From the NCBI GenBank assembly GCA_031274005.1, contig JAISQU010000269.1, forward strand, positions 1-27,299: a stretch of DNA of 27,299 nucleotides, in the 5' to 3' direction. Shown here in pieces: positions 1-7,700 of this stretch (within the stretch, counting starts at the first letter, position 1; every line of letters begins with the position of its first letter). The DNA comes from Spirochaetales bacterium (GTDB lineage Bacteria > Spirochaetota > Spirochaetia > DTKZ01). Position numbers and translations under genes: made by a program. The notes beneath the pieces are model-generated. The model worked only from the letters and a program-made list of their open reading frames with translations, had not been told where the DNA came from and ran no database searches.

Positions 1-176
1 AGGGTAAGGGAGGCAGCTTTACCGGCAATGAACGGGAGGGAACCTTCCGGGCAAGCGGCATCGCGGGAAATTACCGGGTCCAGGATCGGGTATTCGTCAG
101 CATTCAGGAAAAGCCCTTCATTATTCCCAATCGGTTGATAGAAAGGGAAGTTAAAAACTTCTTCGGCGTCCGTTAG
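1..176 (+). CDS. C-terminal end of an unidentified protein (partial)
   Basis: An open frame runs from the window edge (first full codon at 3) to TAG at 174-176 and encodes about 57 residues. It begins Gly/Ser rich and ends in IEREVKNFFGVR. The middle (SGIAGNYRVQDRVFVSIQ) has alternating hydrophobic residues, as in beta strands, but I recognise no family. The stop lies 27 bases before the caspase start, and a good ribosome binding site (GAGGAGGAT) sits in the gap, so the two genes are probably co-transcribed. That the frame is coding is inferred from its openness, its fit to local codon use and this spacing. The N-terminal part is outside the window. Confidence 0.5.
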   Translation, partial: GKGGSFTGNEREGTFRASGIAGNYRVQDRVFVSIQEKPFIIPNRLIEREVKNFFGVR

Positions 177-203
177 CCGCCGGGGACACTTGAGGAGGAT
201 AGT

Positions 204-1739
204 ATGAAAAAATATCTGCTGGTAACCGTCATTCTGGTATCACCATTTTTTGTTTTGAGCGCCCAGCAAAACGCGAAATTCGCCCTGGTGATCGGGAACG
301 GAGCCTATACCGCCATTACCCCCCTGAGAAATCCGGTGAACGACGCCTCGGCCATGAAGACCACCCTGGAAGGGCTGGGCTTCCAGGTAGAGCTTTTGAC
401 CAACGCCACCCTGCGGCAGATGAACGAGGGGGTCAATCGTTTCAGCCGGCGGCTTGAAGCCGCAACGGATTCCTACGGTTTTTTCTACTACGCCGGCCAC
501 GGGGTACAGTCCGCGGGGGAAAATTACCTTATCCCGGTGAACGCCGATATTCAGCGGGAGGCGGATTTTCAATATGAAGCCCTGAACATGCAGCGGACCC
601 TGGACTATATACAGGAGGCGGGAAACCATCTGAACGTGGTAGTGCTGGACGCCTGCCGGGACAACCCCTTTAGCTGGAAACGGGGCGGCGCCCGGGGTCT
701 TACCGTGGTTTCCGCCCAGCCCCCCGGAAGCATCATCGTCTACGCCACCTCCGCGGGTTCCACCGCTGCGGACGGGACAGGACAAAACGGCCTCTTTACC
801 ACCCATCTGCTGAACAACCTGAAAAACCAGGAACTGGAGCTCTACGATCTTTTCCGCCGAACCATGGCGGACGTGCGGCAGGCAAGCGGCGGTGCCCAGG
901 TTCCGGCCATCTATTCCCAACTGGATACCGCCGCTTACCTCGGCCGCCGCCCCGCCGCGCCCGTTATCGCCGCTCCTGCGGCACAGCCTGTCGCGGGACG
1001 TCCCGCCGCGCCGCCGGAACGTCCCGCCCCCGCCAACATGGTGCGGGTGGAGGGCGGGACCTTTCAGATGGGGAGCGCCAACGGCGATGATGATGAAAAG
1101 CCGGTTCATAGCGTAACGGTAAAAAGTTTTTATATGGCTAAGTGCGAGGTAACCCAGAAGGAATGGCAGGAGATCATGGGCACAAACCCCGGTAATTTTA
1201 AAGGAGATGACCTGCCGGTGGAAAACGTAAGCTGGTATGACGCCATTGAATACTGTAACAAGCGGAGCCTGAAAGAGGGCTTAACACCGGCCTACCGGGG
1301 GAGCAGGGATTCTACTATAACCTGTAACTTTAGCGCCACAGGCTACCGGCTGCCCACGGAGGCGGAATGGGAATACGCGGCCAAGGGGGGGGACAAGGAT
1401 TACCTCATCCTAAGCTATTCGGGCAGCAATAATGCCGACGCGGTGGGCTGGTATACGGATAACAGCTGGAGGAGAACGCATCCGGTGGGGACGAAACAGG
1501 CGAACAGTTTGGGCCTCCATGATATGAGCGGGAACGTGTGGGAATGGTGCTGGGACTGGTACGGGACTTATCCAAGGTCCGCCCTGAGCGACCCTGCGGG
1601 GGCCGCTTCCGGCTCGGGCCGGGTCCTGCGCGGCGGCGGTTGGGGCAGCGGCGCCGGGAACCTGCGTTCGGCCGATCGGGACAGTGGTACGCCGTCGAAC
1701 CGGTACAGCAGCATCGGTTTTCGGCTTGTTCGTCCTTGA
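204..1739 (+). CDS. Secreted caspase (peptidase C14) fused to an FGE-sulfatase/C-type lectin-like domain
   Basis: The 511-residue protein starts with a signal peptide (residues 1 to about 20, ending VLSA-QQ). Residues 25-247 form a caspase domain with the dyad His99 (YAGHG) and Cys151 (LDACRD). A Pro/Ala-rich linker (250-278) leads to an FGE-sulfatase/SUMF1-type domain (279-511), recognised from MVRVEGGTFQMGS, the EVT-W segment, YRLPTEAEWEYAA, GLHDMSGNVWEWCWDWY and the terminal GFRLVRP. The Cys normally found in the C-terminal NCR-A-R segment is Leu487, so formylglycine-generating activity is unlikely. A ligand-binding lectin role is more plausible. The C-terminal 27 residues look like a diversity-generating retroelement variable region (see findings). 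The start is supported by GAGGAGGAT upstream. Inferred role: periplasmic or surface protease gated by a sensor domain; its substrate is unknown. Confidence 0.9.
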   Translation: MKKYLLVTVILVSPFFVLSAQQNAKFALVIGNGAYTAITPLRNPVNDASAMKTTLEGLGFQVELLTNATLRQMNEGVNRFSRRLEAATDSYGFFYYAGHGVQSAGENYLIPVNADIQREADFQYEALNMQRTLDYIQEAGNHLNVVVLDACRDNPFSWKRGGARGLTVVSAQPPGSIIVYATSAGSTAADGTGQNGLFTTHLLNNLKNQELELYDLFRRTMADVRQASGGAQVPAIYSQLDTAAYLGRRPAAPVIAAPAAQPVAGRPAAPPERPAPANMVRVEGGTFQMGSANGDDDEKPVHSVTVKSFYMAKCEVTQKEWQEIMGTNPGNFKGDDLPVENVSWYDAIEYCNKRSLKEGLTPAYRGSRDSTITCNFSATGYRLPTEAEWEYAAKGGDKDYLILSYSGSNNADAVGWYTDNSWRRTHPVGTKQANSLGLHDMSGNVWEWCWDWYGTYPRSALSDPAGAASGSGRVLRGGGWGSGAGNLRSADRDSGTPSNRYSSIGFRLVRP

Positions 1740-1749
1740 GTTCTGTAAA

Positions 1750-1816
1750 ACAGCCTGGTGCGACAGGACTGTCCGCCCCCGCCGGAGGCGGGGGAAAGGA
1801 GGGGCGGAGCCCCTCC
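1750..1816. repeat. Three tandem GC-rich hairpins after the caspase-FGE gene
   Basis: There are three adjacent inverted repeats. (a) 1750-1757 pairs with 1764-1772, with one bulged A. (b) CCCCCGCC at 1776-1783 pairs with GGCGGGGG at 1787-1794. (c) GGAGGGGC at 1798-1805 pairs with GCCCCTCC at 1809-1816. Hairpins b and c both have perfect 8-bp stems and the same GGA triloop. No T-run follows, so they are not typical intrinsic terminators. They begin 10 bases after the stop codon. Short-loop, GC-rich 8-bp hairpins just past a lectin-fold gene are also what diversity-generating retroelements use at their target sites. Confidence 0.75.
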
Positions 1817-1862
1817 GTAAAGGGCAGGCCCAAGTCCGGAGATTAAGGACGGGGATGTAACG

Positions 1863-1982
1863 ATGAAGGAACTGGACACGTATGTGTCGGAGACGGTCAG
1901 GAGGATGACGCGGGGAGCGCAACACCCTACCACCAGTACGCCGGAAGGGTATATCAACTTCACCGTAGCGGATGTGAGGTGA
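1863..1982 (+). pseudogene. Broken caspase C-terminus (39 codons)
   Basis: ATG at 1863 opens a 39-residue frame ending TGA at 1980-1982. The peptide (MKELDTYVSETVRRMT then RGAQHPTTSTPEGY) matches the usual last segment of bacterial caspase-like proteins, where an 'EL-x-Y-V' helix is followed by 'T-x-G-x-Q-x-P-x-x' and a final strand. The catalytic part is missing. It may be the remnant of a second caspase gene lost next to the intact one, or the tail of a gene displaced by insertion of the caspase-FGE cassette. A purine-rich stretch precedes the ATG, so the short peptide could still be translated. I infer decay because nothing of the H/C domain remains within 120 bases upstream. Confidence 0.5.
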
Positions 1983-2072
1983 GGGAGAACCTGCTGCCGC
2001 GGATGTCCGGCTTTCGGGAAAACCGGGCGGCGGGAATATAGAAACAAGGTGCAATAACAAGGAGAAGTAACT

Positions 2073-3122
2073 ATGAACCATGCAACGAAATTTTTTAAAA
2101 ACCGGGCGCTGTTTTTTATGGCCGTCACCGCTGTTTTCCTGTTAGGAGTCCGGGTTTCGGCGGTGGCGGAGCCTCCTGCCGGGGTAAATCCTCTGGCTTG
2201 GGAGTACTATGAACGGGGTATTTCTTATTTGAATGGCGATAACTATACCCAGGCGATAAGCGAATTTACCGAGGCTATCAGGATCGACCCCAATTTTGCC
2301 GAGGCATATAGCAATCGGGGGCTTTCGCATCTTTATAATTGGGCTGATTATGACCACGCCATCTCCGACCATAACGAGGCCATCAGGATAAACCCCAATC
2401 TTGCCTCTTTGTACCTTGCACGGGGTATCACATATATTAACCGGGGATCCAGCGCCGGTAACAAACAATACTACGATCGGGCGATTGCCGATTATACCCA
2501 GGCTTTGAGGATAGACCCCGATAATGCGCGCGCATATTATCTCCGGGGGAGTGCGTATTATCAGCGTGCAATGGGGCTTTTTAGAGAGCGAGGGTACAAC
2601 CGGGAACAAGATTACGACCTCGCTATGGACGACTATAACGAGGCCATTAGAATCAATGCCGATTATGCCGAATCCATCAAAAGGGATTTGGGTCCTGTCC
2701 GGTTTTATTATCATCAGGGAAAAGCGTATCGTAACAAGCAAGACTATGACCGGGCCATCGCCAGTTTTACCGAGGGTATCAGGATAGAGCCCGATGGGGT
2801 TAATACCGCAACTATGTATAGCAACCGGGGACTCGTGTATGCCGCCAAGGGCGACTATGACCGGGCGATTGCCGACCATAACGAAGCCATTAGTCTCGAA
2901 CCTCGTGATCCCGGAGTATATAGTGACCGAGGGAACACGTATTATAACAAGGGCGACTACGATCAGGCGATTGCCGATTGTACCGAAGCAATTAGGCTGG
3001 ACCCGAGATATGCCCCGGCATATGAAAACCGTTATCGTGCGTATGAGAGGAAGGGGGAAGGCGACCTTGCGGGGGACGATCTTATCAAGTTCATGGAACT
3101 TGAAGGACGACTGGGATGGTAG
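2073..3122 (+). CDS. Secreted tetratricopeptide repeat protein
   Basis: The 349-residue protein has a signal peptide (hydrophobic core about residues 13-28, cleavage near VSA-VAE) and then about eight TPR units filling residues 42-345. The units show the standard pattern: A/Y-x-x-RG-x-x-Y, then DY-x-AI-x-D/E-x-x-EAIR-I-x-P. Repeats 3 and 4 carry insertions of about 9-15 residues between helices A and B (near RGSSAGNKQ and FRERGYNREQ). AAGGAG lies nine bases before the ATG. TPR arrays bind peptides or other proteins, so this is likely a periplasmic or surface scaffold. It lies downstream of the caspase cluster on the same strand with no obvious promoter of its own, so co-expression is possible. 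The partner is unknown. Confidence 0.88.
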   Translation: MNHATKFFKNRALFFMAVTAVFLLGVRVSAVAEPPAGVNPLAWEYYERGISYLNGDNYTQAISEFTEAIRIDPNFAEAYSNRGLSHLYNWADYDHAISDHNEAIRINPNLASLYLARGITYINRGSSAGNKQYYDRAIADYTQALRIDPDNARAYYLRGSAYYQRAMGLFRERGYNREQDYDLAMDDYNEAIRINADYAESIKRDLGPVRFYYHQGKAYRNKQDYDRAIASFTEGIRIEPDGVNTATMYSNRGLVYAAKGDYDRAIADHNEAISLEPRDPGVYSDRGNTYYNKGDYDQAIADCTEAIRLDPRYAPAYENRYRAYERKGEGDLAGDDLIKFMELEGRLGW

Positions 3123-3206
3123 CGCCCCCTAACCGGCGCGGCAAACCATAGGTTCGGCAGCGGGCTGTTGTCCGGGTGTTTCAGTGTGCGGGATATAGAA
3201 ATCTAA

Positions 3207-3275
3207 GAGCCTGTTTAATATCTTGCCTCCCCCCGGGCCCAAATTCCGAATTATAAGGAGATTCTGAACAGGCTC
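3207..3275. repeat. 9-bp inverted repeat pair bounding an intergenic segment
   Basis: GAGCCTGTT at 3207-3215 and AACAGGCTC at 3267-3275 are perfect reverse complements 51 bases apart. The right arm abuts the dispersed repeat at 3271-3320. The same GGAGCCTGT word, inverted, is found at the edge of the related copy at 22859-22867, which suggests it is a boundary sequence of the repeat family. Confidence 0.5.
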
Positions 3276-3320
3276 CAATAAATGTGAGCCGAAGACGGTT
3301 CTGCGTTTTCGGGAAGGCCC
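3271..3320 (+). repeat. Dispersed structured repeat, copy A
   Basis: From AATAAATGTGAGCCGAAGAC onward this stretch matches the reverse complement of 22805-22850 almost base for base over about 45 bases, with two substitutions and one indel. It can form the same two small hairpins: GAGCCG/CGGTTC, where the one difference gives a G-U pair, and TTTTCGGG/CCC-AAAA. It lies between the TPR gene and the cyclase promoter, in the 295-base gap 3123-3417. I see no gene in that gap. Confidence 0.7.
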
Positions 3321-3351
3321 AAAAAAAATTGAATCCTGTTTGTTCGCTTTA

Positions 3352-3380
3352 TTGATTGTTTTCCGGTTTTCAGGTATGAT
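3352..3380 (+). promoter_or_regulatory. Sigma-70-type promoter of the cyclase/FecR operon
   Basis: TTGATT (3352-3357) and TATGAT (3375-3380) are separated by exactly 17 bases in an AT-rich stretch. Transcription would start near 3387, leaving a leader of about 30 bases before the ATG at 3418. Same -35 hexamer and spacing as the promoter at 10662-10690. Confidence 0.65.
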
Positions 3381-3417
3381 TTAAATTGTAACGCTGAAGT
3401 CTGTGAAAAGGAGCAGA

Positions 3418-5316
3418 ATGAGTTTCGAACAGGATTCCCGTTTTACGATACGTTTTCCCATTGGACTAAAGCTGGTAGTTATTATTACAGCGCTTCTCTT
3501 GTTTTCTCTAGGGTCTATTACTTTTCTTGTTTCGGTTATGGTTTCGGGGGATGTCCGCCTTACCGCGGAGGACAATAACTTCAACATAAATAAACGGTCT
3601 TCCGCCGAGGCGCAAATTTTGCTGAATATGGTCCGCTCCAACTCCCTTGCGCTGCTGGATACTTTAAGCGCTCTGGCGAACCTTGCCGGAAGCGACGCTG
3701 TTTCCCGCCGGACGGTGGAAGTTTTTTTTGAGCGCAACAAGGATGTCGCCTTTATAGGCGTGACGCCTCCCGCCGGCGAAACAGGGCCGTCCGGTTCCCC
3801 CTTTGCCCGGACGCTTGCCAATGAGGATTTCTTTCTCTCCAACGAAATAAAAAGTTCCTCCGCCGTAGCCTTCAGCGCTTCTCATGGGGAAGCGCTGGAC
3901 AGAAGCCGGTCGGGCGAGGTTATTCTTCTCAACGCCGCTCCGGTTTTTGGCAGGCAGGTTCTGGCGATGTTCTGTCCCTGGCGGCGGGAGGCAGTGGTTA
4001 TTTTCTTTTCGTCTGATCCCCTCATTGATACCTTCGGCACGGGGACAAACGTTTCCTTCGTGGTAAACGACGAAGGGGATGTTCTTGTTCACGCCAACGC
4101 CGATATTGTCAAAGCGGGGACAAATATGGCGCAGCAGCCCTTTATCAAAATGATTTGGGAAAACCCGGACCGCAGCCTTCAGAGACTCTACACCGATGAA
4201 AAAGGAATACGGTACTTCGGGGCCTTTGAGAAACTTTCTGTCGCGAACGCCGCGGTTATTACCAATGTGGAATACGATGTTGTTTTTGAGGGGGTCGCCG
4301 CCACGACATGGCGGAACATACTTCTAACAGGCGCCGTGCTTTTCATTTCAATTCTGTTTGTCTGGTTTTTTTCAAAAACCCTGAGCAGCCCTTTGCGGAT
4401 TCTTGCCGCCGCCGCGGGGCGTATTGAGGAAGGCGAGTTTGATCTTGACCTTAAAACCAGGGCCCGTGATGAGGTAGGACTTCTTACGCGTAGTTTCGTG
4501 TCCATGGGCAAGGGCCTCGCGGAACGCGAGCGCCTGAAAACGTCCTTCGGCAAATTCATCAACAAGGCAATCGCCGAACAGGCGGCCAAGGGCGAGCTGA
4601 CTCTGGGCGGCGAAACCAAAAAGGCCACAATTTTCTTTTCGGATATCCGCGGCTTTACACGCATGGCGGAAACAATGAAACCAAGCGACGTTGTGCGGTT
4701 TCTGAACTCTTACATGACGCGGATGGTGGATTGTGTGGAGAAGACCTGCGGCGTTGTGGATAAGTTTATCGGAGACGCCGTCATGGCTGTGTGGGGCGCG
4801 CCGATCTCGGCGGAAACTCCCGCCATCGATGCCCTGAACTGCGTAAAGAGCGCCCTCCTGATGCGTGACGCCCTCATTGAACTCAACAAGACACGGGGAA
4901 GCGAGAAACGGCCCATTATCAAAATAGGCTGCGGAATCAACTCGGGCGACGTACTGGCGGGGCAGATAGGATCAAGCAGGAGGATGGAGTATACGGTCGT
5001 CGGAGACGCGGTAAACCTCGCCTCACGCACTGAAGAGCTTACAAAATTTATGGGAGTGGACATCCTTATTACAGAAAACACCCGCCGCCTCATCGCCGCT
5101 TCCATTCTTACTGAAGAGATGCCTTCCGTCATGGTAAAGGGAAAAGAAAACCCCATACGGATATTCGCAGTAATAAATCTGAAGGCTCCGAAAGGCGAAA
5201 AGCAGCCGAAGCCTTCTACATTGCCCGCGGTGCGGCGCCTTTTAGGGCTTCCGGCCCCGGACATGAGCAAGGTAAACATTAATGCAGAAGAGCAAAAATT
5301 TAAAATCGTGGAGTAG
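3418..5316 (+). CDS. Membrane class III adenylate cyclase with periplasmic sensor and HAMP
   Basis: ATG at 3418 is preferred over the in-frame GTG at 3403 because AAAGGAG (3406-3412) lies five bases before it. The product is 632 residues. TM1 is about 14-45, followed by an extracytoplasmic sensor region (about 45-298), TM2 about 300-322, HAMP about 323-375, and the cyclase domain from about 400. Metal aspartates are Asp409 (FFSDIRGF) and Asp453 (GDAVMAVWG). Lys449 in VVDKFIGD and Thr526 in YTVVGD are the purine-selecting positions, matching ATP-using class IIIb enzymes. Asn533 and Arg537 (NLASR) are the transition-state residues. All catalytic positions are intact, so it should make cAMP in response to a periplasmic signal. 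The 3' end overlaps the FecR gene by 35 bases. The ligand is unknown. Confidence 0.92.
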   Translation: MSFEQDSRFTIRFPIGLKLVVIITALLLFSLGSITFLVSVMVSGDVRLTAEDNNFNINKRSSAEAQILLNMVRSNSLALLDTLSALANLAGSDAVSRRTVEVFFERNKDVAFIGVTPPAGETGPSGSPFARTLANEDFFLSNEIKSSSAVAFSASHGEALDRSRSGEVILLNAAPVFGRQVLAMFCPWRREAVVIFFSSDPLIDTFGTGTNVSFVVNDEGDVLVHANADIVKAGTNMAQQPFIKMIWENPDRSLQRLYTDEKGIRYFGAFEKLSVANAAVITNVEYDVVFEGVAATTWRNILLTGAVLFISILFVWFFSKTLSSPLRILAAAAGRIEEGEFDLDLKTRARDEVGLLTRSFVSMGKGLAERERLKTSFGKFINKAIAEQAAKGELTLGGETKKATIFFSDIRGFTRMAETMKPSDVVRFLNSYMTRMVDCVEKTCGVVDKFIGDAVMAVWGAPISAETPAIDALNCVKSALLMRDALIELNKTRGSEKRPIIKIGCGINSGDVLAGQIGSSRRMEYTVVGDAVNLASRTEELTKFMGVDILITENTRRLIAASILTEEMPSVMVKGKENPIRIFAVINLKAPKGEKQPKPSTLPAVRRLLGLPAPDMSKVNINAEEQKFKIVE

Positions 5317-7678
5317 TCTTTCCCTCTTTTTTGACGTTCTGGTGGCCCTGCTGTGCGCCGCCGCCGCCGCGCTGTGCATTCATTATTTCCGCCTTGACTT
5401 CTACCAGACCCTTTCAAGGCAGAACGAAGAACCTGTGGGAATCATCACATATAAATACAAAGCCGTTCAGCGGCGTTTCGTCGACCGGCTGCTCTGGGAC
5501 AGATTGCAGCGTGAAAGCCCTGTCTATAACGGCGACTTTATCCGTACCGAAGACCTGTCCGAGGCGACAGTCTTTTTTTCCAGCGGGGGGAGCGTCGACC
5601 TTGCGGAGAACAGCCTGATTCAGATTTTTGCCGAACAGTCCATTCCGCGTCTGACTGTAAGCGGAGGCGGAGTGAGCGTCAACGCCAAAGGGTCGGACTT
5701 CGTGCTTTCGTCGGGCGGGAATACCGTCACAGTCGGCAGCGGCGGAGTTGTCAGTACGCGTACAGACGCCGATGGAAAGATGGGTCTGTGGGTCTCGGAA
5801 GGGCGGGCCGCCATCAGCACACAGGACGGCGTGCGCGAGGCTTCGGCGGGTTCGGCGCTTTCCCTGACCCCGGAGGGTAAAGAAGAAGCCCTGCCCATGA
5901 CGGCGGTTCTTTCTCCCCGGCCGGGCGCGCGGCTTTTAAGCCGCGGGCAGTCGGGCCTTTCCGTGGAATTCCTGTTCAATCCCGTGAATTACGACGGACA
6001 GTTTACCCGGCTTGAAGTATCCGCGTCGCGGAATTTTGAAAATATAACAACGGCCCGGGACCTTGACGGAAACAGGGCGTCCGTGAATTTGACGCCGGGA
6101 GTTTGGTGGTGGAGGGCTTATCCCGCGCGGAAAGGGCAGCAAAATATTCCCGCTTCGGCCGCCGCCGGAAAAATCACCATAATCAATGCCCCGCCTCCGA
6201 CGCTTCTTACGCCTGCGGAGGATCAGGTTTTTTCCTTTAAATCGGACTATCCCGCGGTGAGATTTCGCTGGAGCGAAGGTTCGGGAGAAAGCATAGCCCT
6301 GTATTATCTTCTTGAGGTTGCGGATAACCCGGCCATGGAGAATCCCCGGCTGCAGACCCAGGCGCGGGGCTCGTCGGCCTTATATTCCCAACTGGGGCCG
6401 GGACGCTGGTATTGGCGGGTTACCCTCGGCTTCTCCTCCGAATACGAAGGCGGCGCGGAGCCTTCTCCGGTTTCTTCTTTTGCGATTGAGCAGCACGATG
6501 TGCTTCCCGCTCCGTCCCTCATAGCGCCGGCCCCGGGAAGCACCCTGATCGCGGCCCGACGGCGGGATGATATTTGGTTCTCATGGAAGCCCAAAGCCGA
6601 AACAGGTTCATTTACCCTGAGGATTTCCCAAAACCAGGATTTAAGCAATCCCGTAATACAGGCGGAGGTAAAGAACAGCTACTATATTTATACCGCACAG
6701 GCCGCGCCCCTCGGAGAAGGGCGGTACTACTGGGGCGTCTACGGAACAAACGGAAAAGAAGATTCGCAGCTTTCTCCCGTATGGTCTTTTACCTCTGAGG
6801 CTGCTCTGGGCGCGTTATCTCCCCCGGATAATACCACGGTACGGGAGGATCTCGTATCCGGCCTCCGGTTTACCTGGAAGGCGAATGTGCCCGTCGGCAG
6901 CTTTCAGATTTCCCGCGACGCGGGCTTTTCTTCGCTTGAACTGAACGAAACAGTAAGCGGAGAAACCCACCGTATACAAAGCCTGAGCGCGGGAACCTGG
7001 TATTGGCGCGTGACAGGCGGGGGCGAGCAGTCTTCGGCAAAGAAGCTCATCGTGAGCTCCGTGGCCGCGCCGCAGGTTGCCGCGCCGGAACCCCCTCCTC
7101 GGCCCCGATTTGAGCCGCCGGATGACTTTGTGTTCAGGGTCGAACATTTGGCAAGGCAGGAAATCACCTTCAAATGGAACGCCGTCGCCGGGGCTTCGGG
7201 GTATACCTTTACCCTGCTTCAGGGCGAAGACCAGCGGCGTATTTTGAGCGTACCGGTTTCCGAAAACTCCTACACCCTGCGGGATCTGAAAATTTTGAGC
7301 CGCGGCCCCTTCATTTGGCAGGTAACCGCGGGAGGCCGTACCGTTACGGAGAGCCGCTTTACCATAAATATACCGGAGGTCAGGCGAATCGAGCTTCGGG
7401 ATATAGGTACGGTGTTTTCCATCCGTACAGCCACGGAGGCCCAGGTTATTCAGCGTCTTTCCTGGCTCCGCGATGAAAACGCCTCTTCATATGAACTCAT
7501 ACTTGAAAGAAAAGACGGAAACGACTACCGGGAAGTAATCCGAAAAACAATAAAAACCGCTTCTACCGACGTTCCGGTAGACAGGGGAACATACAGGTAC
7601 AAGCTGCGTATATACAATTTACTCGGTCAGTTTGAGTACGAGACAAACTGGTCTTCTTTCAATATTATTCTGGCATGA
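5282..7678 (+). CDS. FecR-domain membrane protein with fibronectin-like repeats
   Basis: The 798-residue protein has one N-terminal membrane segment (about 14-35) and no lipobox, so the bulk is extracytoplasmic. Residues about 60-200 form a FecR-type beta domain, with 'GDFIRTED-EATVFFSSGGSVDLAENS' logic and repeated SGG-V turns. After it come at least five beta-sandwich repeats. Each ends in a W-Y/W-W-R type strand (near residues 274, 376, 482, 573, 677), typical of the fibronectin-like units attached to FecR in spirochaetes. The start ATG at 5282 lies inside the cyclase gene, only a weak AAGG precedes it, and no other Met follows soon, so translation is probably coupled to the cyclase. Likely an envelope structural or sensing protein working with the cyclase. 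It lacks the sigma-factor partner of classical FecR. Confidence 0.82.
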   Translation: MQKSKNLKSWSSLSLFFDVLVALLCAAAAALCIHYFRLDFYQTLSRQNEEPVGIITYKYKAVQRRFVDRLLWDRLQRESPVYNGDFIRTEDLSEATVFFSSGGSVDLAENSLIQIFAEQSIPRLTVSGGGVSVNAKGSDFVLSSGGNTVTVGSGGVVSTRTDADGKMGLWVSEGRAAISTQDGVREASAGSALSLTPEGKEEALPMTAVLSPRPGARLLSRGQSGLSVEFLFNPVNYDGQFTRLEVSASRNFENITTARDLDGNRASVNLTPGVWWWRAYPARKGQQNIPASAAAGKITIINAPPPTLLTPAEDQVFSFKSDYPAVRFRWSEGSGESIALYYLLEVADNPAMENPRLQTQARGSSALYSQLGPGRWYWRVTLGFSSEYEGGAEPSPVSSFAIEQHDVLPAPSLIAPAPGSTLIAARRRDDIWFSWKPKAETGSFTLRISQNQDLSNPVIQAEVKNSYYIYTAQAAPLGEGRYYWGVYGTNGKEDSQLSPVWSFTSEAALGALSPPDNTTVREDLVSGLRFTWKANVPVGSFQISRDAGFSSLELNETVSGETHRIQSLSAGTWYWRVTGGGEQSSAKKLIVSSVAAPQVAAPEPPPRPRFEPPDDFVFRVEHLARQEITFKWNAVAGASGYTFTLLQGEDQRRILSVPVSENSYTLRDLKILSRGPFIWQVTAGGRTVTESRFTINIPEVRRIELRDIGTVFSIRTATEAQVIQRLSWLRDENASSYELILERKDGNDYREVIRKTIKTASTDVPVDRGTYRYKLRIYNLLGQFEYETNWSSFNIILA

Positions 7679-7700
7679 TTCGAAAAGGCGGGAAACAATT

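Noticed and set aside
2200..3050. DNA-level tandem repeats
   Set aside because: The recurring words come from the TPR protein repeats and need no other explanation.
3403..3417. GTG start 15 bases upstream for the cyclase
   Set aside because: The ribosome binding site AAAGGAG lies inside that stretch, so it belongs to ATG 3418.
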